Source: JAKZVK01 sp965261065
Lineage (GTDB): Bacteria; Acidobacteriota; Terriglobia; Bryobacterales; UBA6623
Direction: 5' to 3'
Assembly: GCA_965261065.1 (NCBI GenBank)
Contig: OZ253444.1
Coordinates: 5,270,001-5,334,000 of the forward strand
DNA: 64,000 nucleotides
Under the pieces are notes generated by a model, which did no database searches, had not been told where the DNA came from, and saw only the letters and a list, made by a program, of their open reading frames with translations. Positions 63,269 to 64,000 of this stretch are shown here, piece by piece. How positions within the stretch are numbered: position 1 is the stretch's first letter; each line of letters opens with the position of its first letter. The position numbers and the translations under genes are program-made.

Positions 63269-64000
63269 ATGACGCACAGCCTAACTTCCCAAGCCCCCGA
63301 ATCGATCGATTGCGACGCCGTCGCGCTCGTTCTCTTTGGAGGAGAGGCCCCGCTACCGCCCAATAACCACTACGACGATCTGACGACTGGGCTTATCACG
63401 GAACTCTATTTTCAAAAAGGCTTTACGGGTGAGTTCCTCAAGACATGCTTGATCCACCGCCCAGAAGGATTACAGGCAAGCCGACTGCTCTTGGTAGGAG
63501 CTGGCAAGGCCGCCGACTTCAGCGCCGACAAGCTTCGCCGCTGCGCTTCGGCAGCCGTCCGCACACTCAAGCAGGCAGGCTCCCGGCGGATCGCCCTCGT
63601 GCCCGCGGGCGACCTTGATGCCTCCGAAAGCGTGCAGGCATTGGCCGAGGGCAGCGTCCTGGCAGGCTACGAACCCGACGCCTACAAGACTGGCCCCACC
63701 GACCGCCCCGCCGTGGACGAAATCCAGATCGTAGCTCCCCCCGACCAACAGGGCTCCCTAGACCGGGGCGTGGCTATCGGGGAGGCCCAGAACTTTGCCC
63801 GCACTCTCGTCAATGAGCCCGGCAACCTGTTGCCACCCAACGAGTTAGCAGCCCGTGCCGTTGAAATGGCCACAGGGGCGGGCCTTGAAGTCGAAGTTCT
63901 CGAGCAGGACCGCCTCGAAAAGATGAAGATGGGCGCTCTGCTAGGCGTCGCCAAGGGCAGCGAGCAGCCGCCGGTCCTGATTGTGGTGCGCTATCGGCCC
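63269..64000 (+). CDS. pepA: Leucyl aminopeptidase (M17), 5' part, runs off the window
   Basis: An open frame of 244 codons starts at ATG 63269 and continues past the window end. The N-terminal macro-like domain of M17 aminopeptidases is visible (SRLLLVGAGKAADFSADKLRRCASAAVRTLKQAGSRRIALVPAG), followed by EGSVLAGYEPDAYKT, EAQNFARTLVNEPGNLLPPNELAARAVEMA and LGVAKGSEQPPVLIVVRYRP, which leads into the catalytic domain. It hydrolyses N-terminal residues from peptides in the cytoplasm. The active-site region lies outside the window. Confidence 0.9.
   Translation, partial: MTHSLTSQAPESIDCDAVALVLFGGEAPLPPNNHYDDLTTGLITELYFQKGFTGEFLKTCLIHRPEGLQASRLLLVGAGKAADFSADKLRRCASAAVRTLKQAGSRRIALVPAGDLDASESVQALAEGSVLAGYEPDAYKTGPTDRPAVDEIQIVAPPDQQGSLDRGVAIGEAQNFARTLVNEPGNLLPPNELAARAVEMATGAGLEVEVLEQDRLEKMKMGALLGVAKGSEQPPVLIVVRYRP

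Noticed and set aside
1..64000. CRISPR array, tRNA, rRNA or tmRNA genes
   Set aside because: No regularly spaced repeats and no tRNA-like or tmRNA-like ends (including near smpB) were seen when reading both strands; small structured RNAs could still be missed without a covariance search.

Overview
The window comes from a G+C-rich, flagellated Gram-negative-type bacterium. The evidence is an MS-ring/export flagellar operon, a secretin with pseudopilins, a Wza-like polysaccharide exporter and an AttH/LolD-like ABC system. The secretin fused to TPR and cohesin-like domains, together with ISAzo13, IS1595, ISKra4 and IS1380 elements, resembles Acidobacteriota or a neighbouring soil/subsurface phylum; this placement is an inference and is weak. 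No rRNA, tRNA or CRISPR array was seen.

Layout. Positions 1-15.7 kb are an insertion-sequence (IS) graveyard. A small operon (nucleotidyltransferase-like fragment, selD, methyltransferase, joined by 4-bp ATGA overlaps on the minus strand) has been hit by five IS elements. Removing three of them with one copy of each target duplication restores a continuous selD frame. Two further IS1595 copies, a third IS1380 copy, an IS21 istA fragment and several small non-autonomous elements follow. From 15.7 to 20.3 kb there are ordinary genes: a secreted TIM-barrel-like protein, a LuxR-type regulator, an M48 protease and a HAD phosphatase. From 20.9 to 30.3 kb there are two related methyltransferase proteins and a family-2 glycosyltransferase beside a very large flagellin gene, which has a sigma-28 promoter and a strong terminator; this looks like a flagellin and surface-modification region. 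From 30.5 to 40 kb there are an AttEFGH-like ABC operon, a decayed FG-GAP/HYR protein gene, a PQQ-propeller protein and hfq-hflX.

Positions 42.2-56.8 kb hold the flagellar operon in the order regulator, flgB, flgC, fliE, fliF, fliG, fliH, fliI, fliJ (all minus strand). It is broken. fliG has an in-frame stop and an IS630 in its 3' end. fliF is split by a 3.5-kb unit made of an IS1380-family element plus 1.8 kb of foreign DNA beyond its transposase-distal end, bounded by a 5-bp target duplication into which an IS630 later inserted. This is the geometry of ISEcp1-style one-ended transposition. Positions 57.4-64 kb carry a Wza-like exporter, two pseudopilins, the secretin, smpB and the 5' part of a leucyl aminopeptidase gene.

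Overall, the sequence suggests a genome undergoing heavy IS expansion that has probably disabled motility and a selenium-related operon. Some elements kept moving after losing their own transposase, and at least one appears to have carried neighbouring DNA.
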